Assembly (NCBI GenBank): GCA_023459875.1
Contig: JAEWRY010000020.1
Location: 62,001-126,000, forward strand
Direction: 5' to 3'
Length of the DNA: 64,000 nucleotides
DNA from: Bacillota bacterium
Lineage (GTDB): Bacteria > Bacillota > Clostridia > Oscillospirales > Oscillospiraceae
A model generated the notes under the pieces. That model saw only the letters and a program-made list of their open reading frames with translations, did not search any database and was not told the origin of the DNA. A program made the translations under genes and the position numbers. Positions 63,073 through 64,000 of the stretch are shown piece after piece. Each line of letters opens with the position of its first letter. Within the stretch, counting starts at the first letter, position 1.

Positions 63073-64000
63073 TTCAGAATATCAGTGACCTCACAAAAAT
63101 CAAGAAGGATTATCTGGCTCACCTGAGTACATATAAGTATCAGGCTCTGGTCTGCGGCGGCACGGGGTGCGTCTCCGCCAACTGCGGCGCCGTGGCGAGC
63201 GCGCTGGAAGATGCGCTCAAGGAGTATGGCCTTACAAACGACGTAAAGGTGATACACCGGGGCTGTATGGGTACCTGCGCCGTTGGTCCCGTTGTCTATA
63301 TTCTGCCCGACGAGACATATTACACCGAACTTACTCCCGAAAAGATGCGCGAGATCGTAAAAAGCCACTTTGTGGAGGGAAATCCGGTCCTCAAATATAC
63401 TTACTACGACAACGTCCAGAAGAAACATGTTTTAAGTCTTAAAGAGGTAGCCTTCTTCAACCAGCAGGTCCGCATCGCGCTGCGCAATTGCGGTCTCATC
63501 GACGTGACCAACGTGGACGCTTACATCGCCCGGGACGGCTATCTTGCCATCGCGCGGGCGCTGGAACATGATCCCATGGATGTGATCCAGGAGATCAAGA
63601 AGTCCGGTCTGCGCGGCAGAGGCGGCGCGGGCTTCCCCACGGGAGTCAAATGGGAGGCCGCCTACAAGCAGACGGCGGACCAGAAGTACATCATCTGCAA
63701 CGGCGACGAGGGCGACCCCGGCGCGTTCATGGACCGCAGTATTTTTGAGGGTGACCCGCACTCGGTCATCGAGGGTATGATGCTTGGCGCTTACTCTTTT
63801 GGCGCCACCCAGGGCTATGTCTATATCCGCGCCGAGTATCCCATTGCTCTCCAGCGCATTGAAGGGGCCATCCAGCAAGCTCGGGAACGGGGCCTTCTGG
63901 GCCAAAACATCTTCGGCAGCAATTTCAGCTTCGACATCGAGATCCGCATCGGCGCGGGCGCTTTCGTCTGTGGCGAAGAGACCGCCCTTATGGCCTCGGT
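63069..64000 (+). CDS. NuoF-type flavin subunit (HydB/HndC-like), 3' end outside window
   Basis: The first 310 residues are seen. An N-terminal thioredoxin-like ferredoxin domain (C29, C34, C39, then C66 and C70 in HRGCMGTC) leads into the NuoF core, with the FMN/NADH-binding GRGGAGFPTG (residues 183-192) and CNGDEGDPGAFMDR, and GAGAFVCGEETALMAS at the edge. Complexes of this type oxidise or form NADH and may bifurcate electrons with ferredoxin. The [FeFe]-hydrogenase subunit is expected downstream, outside the window. ATG 63069 overlaps the preceding stop. Confidence 0.92.
   Translation, partial: MIQNISDLTKIKKDYLAHLSTYKYQALVCGGTGCVSANCGAVASALEDALKEYGLTNDVKVIHRGCMGTCAVGPVVYILPDETYYTELTPEKMREIVKSHFVEGNPVLKYTYYDNVQKKHVLSLKEVAFFNQQVRIALRNCGLIDVTNVDAYIARDGYLAIARALEHDPMDVIQEIKKSGLRGRGGAGFPTGVKWEAAYKQTADQKYIICNGDEGDPGAFMDRSIFEGDPHSVIEGMMLGAYSFGATQGYVYIRAEYPIALQRIEGAIQQARERGLLGQNIFGSNFSFDIEIRIGAGAFVCGEETALMAS

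Overview
The window looks like a chromosomal segment of a G+C-rich, anaerobic Firmicute of class Clostridia, most likely in or near the Oscillospiraceae. Supporting signs are strong AGGAGG-type ribosome binding sites, frequent TTG and GTG starts, pyruvate phosphate dikinase beside pyruvate kinase, iron-sulfur L-serine dehydratase in two subunits, a ZTP riboswitch on the purine operon, a rimP-nusA-ylxR-ylxQ-infB-rbfA operon, and a NuoE/NuoF-type pair typical of soluble NADH-linked hydrogenases. The placement is inference from gene content; no rRNA or tRNA gene was found to confirm it.

Layout. Positions 1-4700 hold the end of rny, then a minus-strand block (CNNM/CorC-type membrane protein, pyruvate kinase, beta-CASP metallo-hydrolase). 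From 4861 to 11651 a plus-strand block carries a ClC channel fused by overlap to sdaAB-sdaAA, an MBOAT/DHHW O-acetylation pair and an MFS transporter. From 11891 to 15226 a minus-strand block encodes mtaB, a phage phi3T-type thymidylate synthase, dihydrofolate reductase and a NUDIX hydrolase. From 15371 to 19734 the plus strand carries an HPr-like protein without the phosphorylated histidine, a YfbR-like nucleotidase, an ACT/DUF711 pair, pgi and an orphan P-loop protein.

Positions 19851-31299 form a complete purine operon: promoter, ZTP riboswitch with terminator, then purE-C-F-M-N, a PurO-type IMP cyclohydrolase, a stand-alone AICAR formyltransferase, purD and a single-chain purL. The usual bifunctional PurH is thus replaced by two separate proteins. 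An orphan corrinoid adenosyltransferase and ppdK follow. A more A+T-rich stretch (34.9-37.2 kb) carries a FIST-GGDEF diguanylate cyclase. Then come an LCP-family cell-wall ligase, a Crp/Fnr regulator with a NitT/TauT-type ABC transporter, the nusA-infB operon through truB-ribF, an EF-G paralogue, a dus-ECF sigma-anti-sigma operon, rpoN, tex, a minimal zincin, a TtcA-like tRNA thiolase, rplM-rpsI, a metallophosphoesterase and the start of a hydrogenase-type operon cut by the window end.

The most unusual signal is a roughly 196-bp intergenic element present twice (11659-11854 and 37282-37477). It can fold into five consecutive hairpins, and in one 13-bp stem all six differences between the copies keep base pairing. 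This points to selection on RNA or DNA structure. The second copy is bracketed by identical 30-nt hairpins. A different three-hairpin cluster sits at 31314-31403, and a possible 36-residue single-pass membrane peptide lies at 62178-62288.
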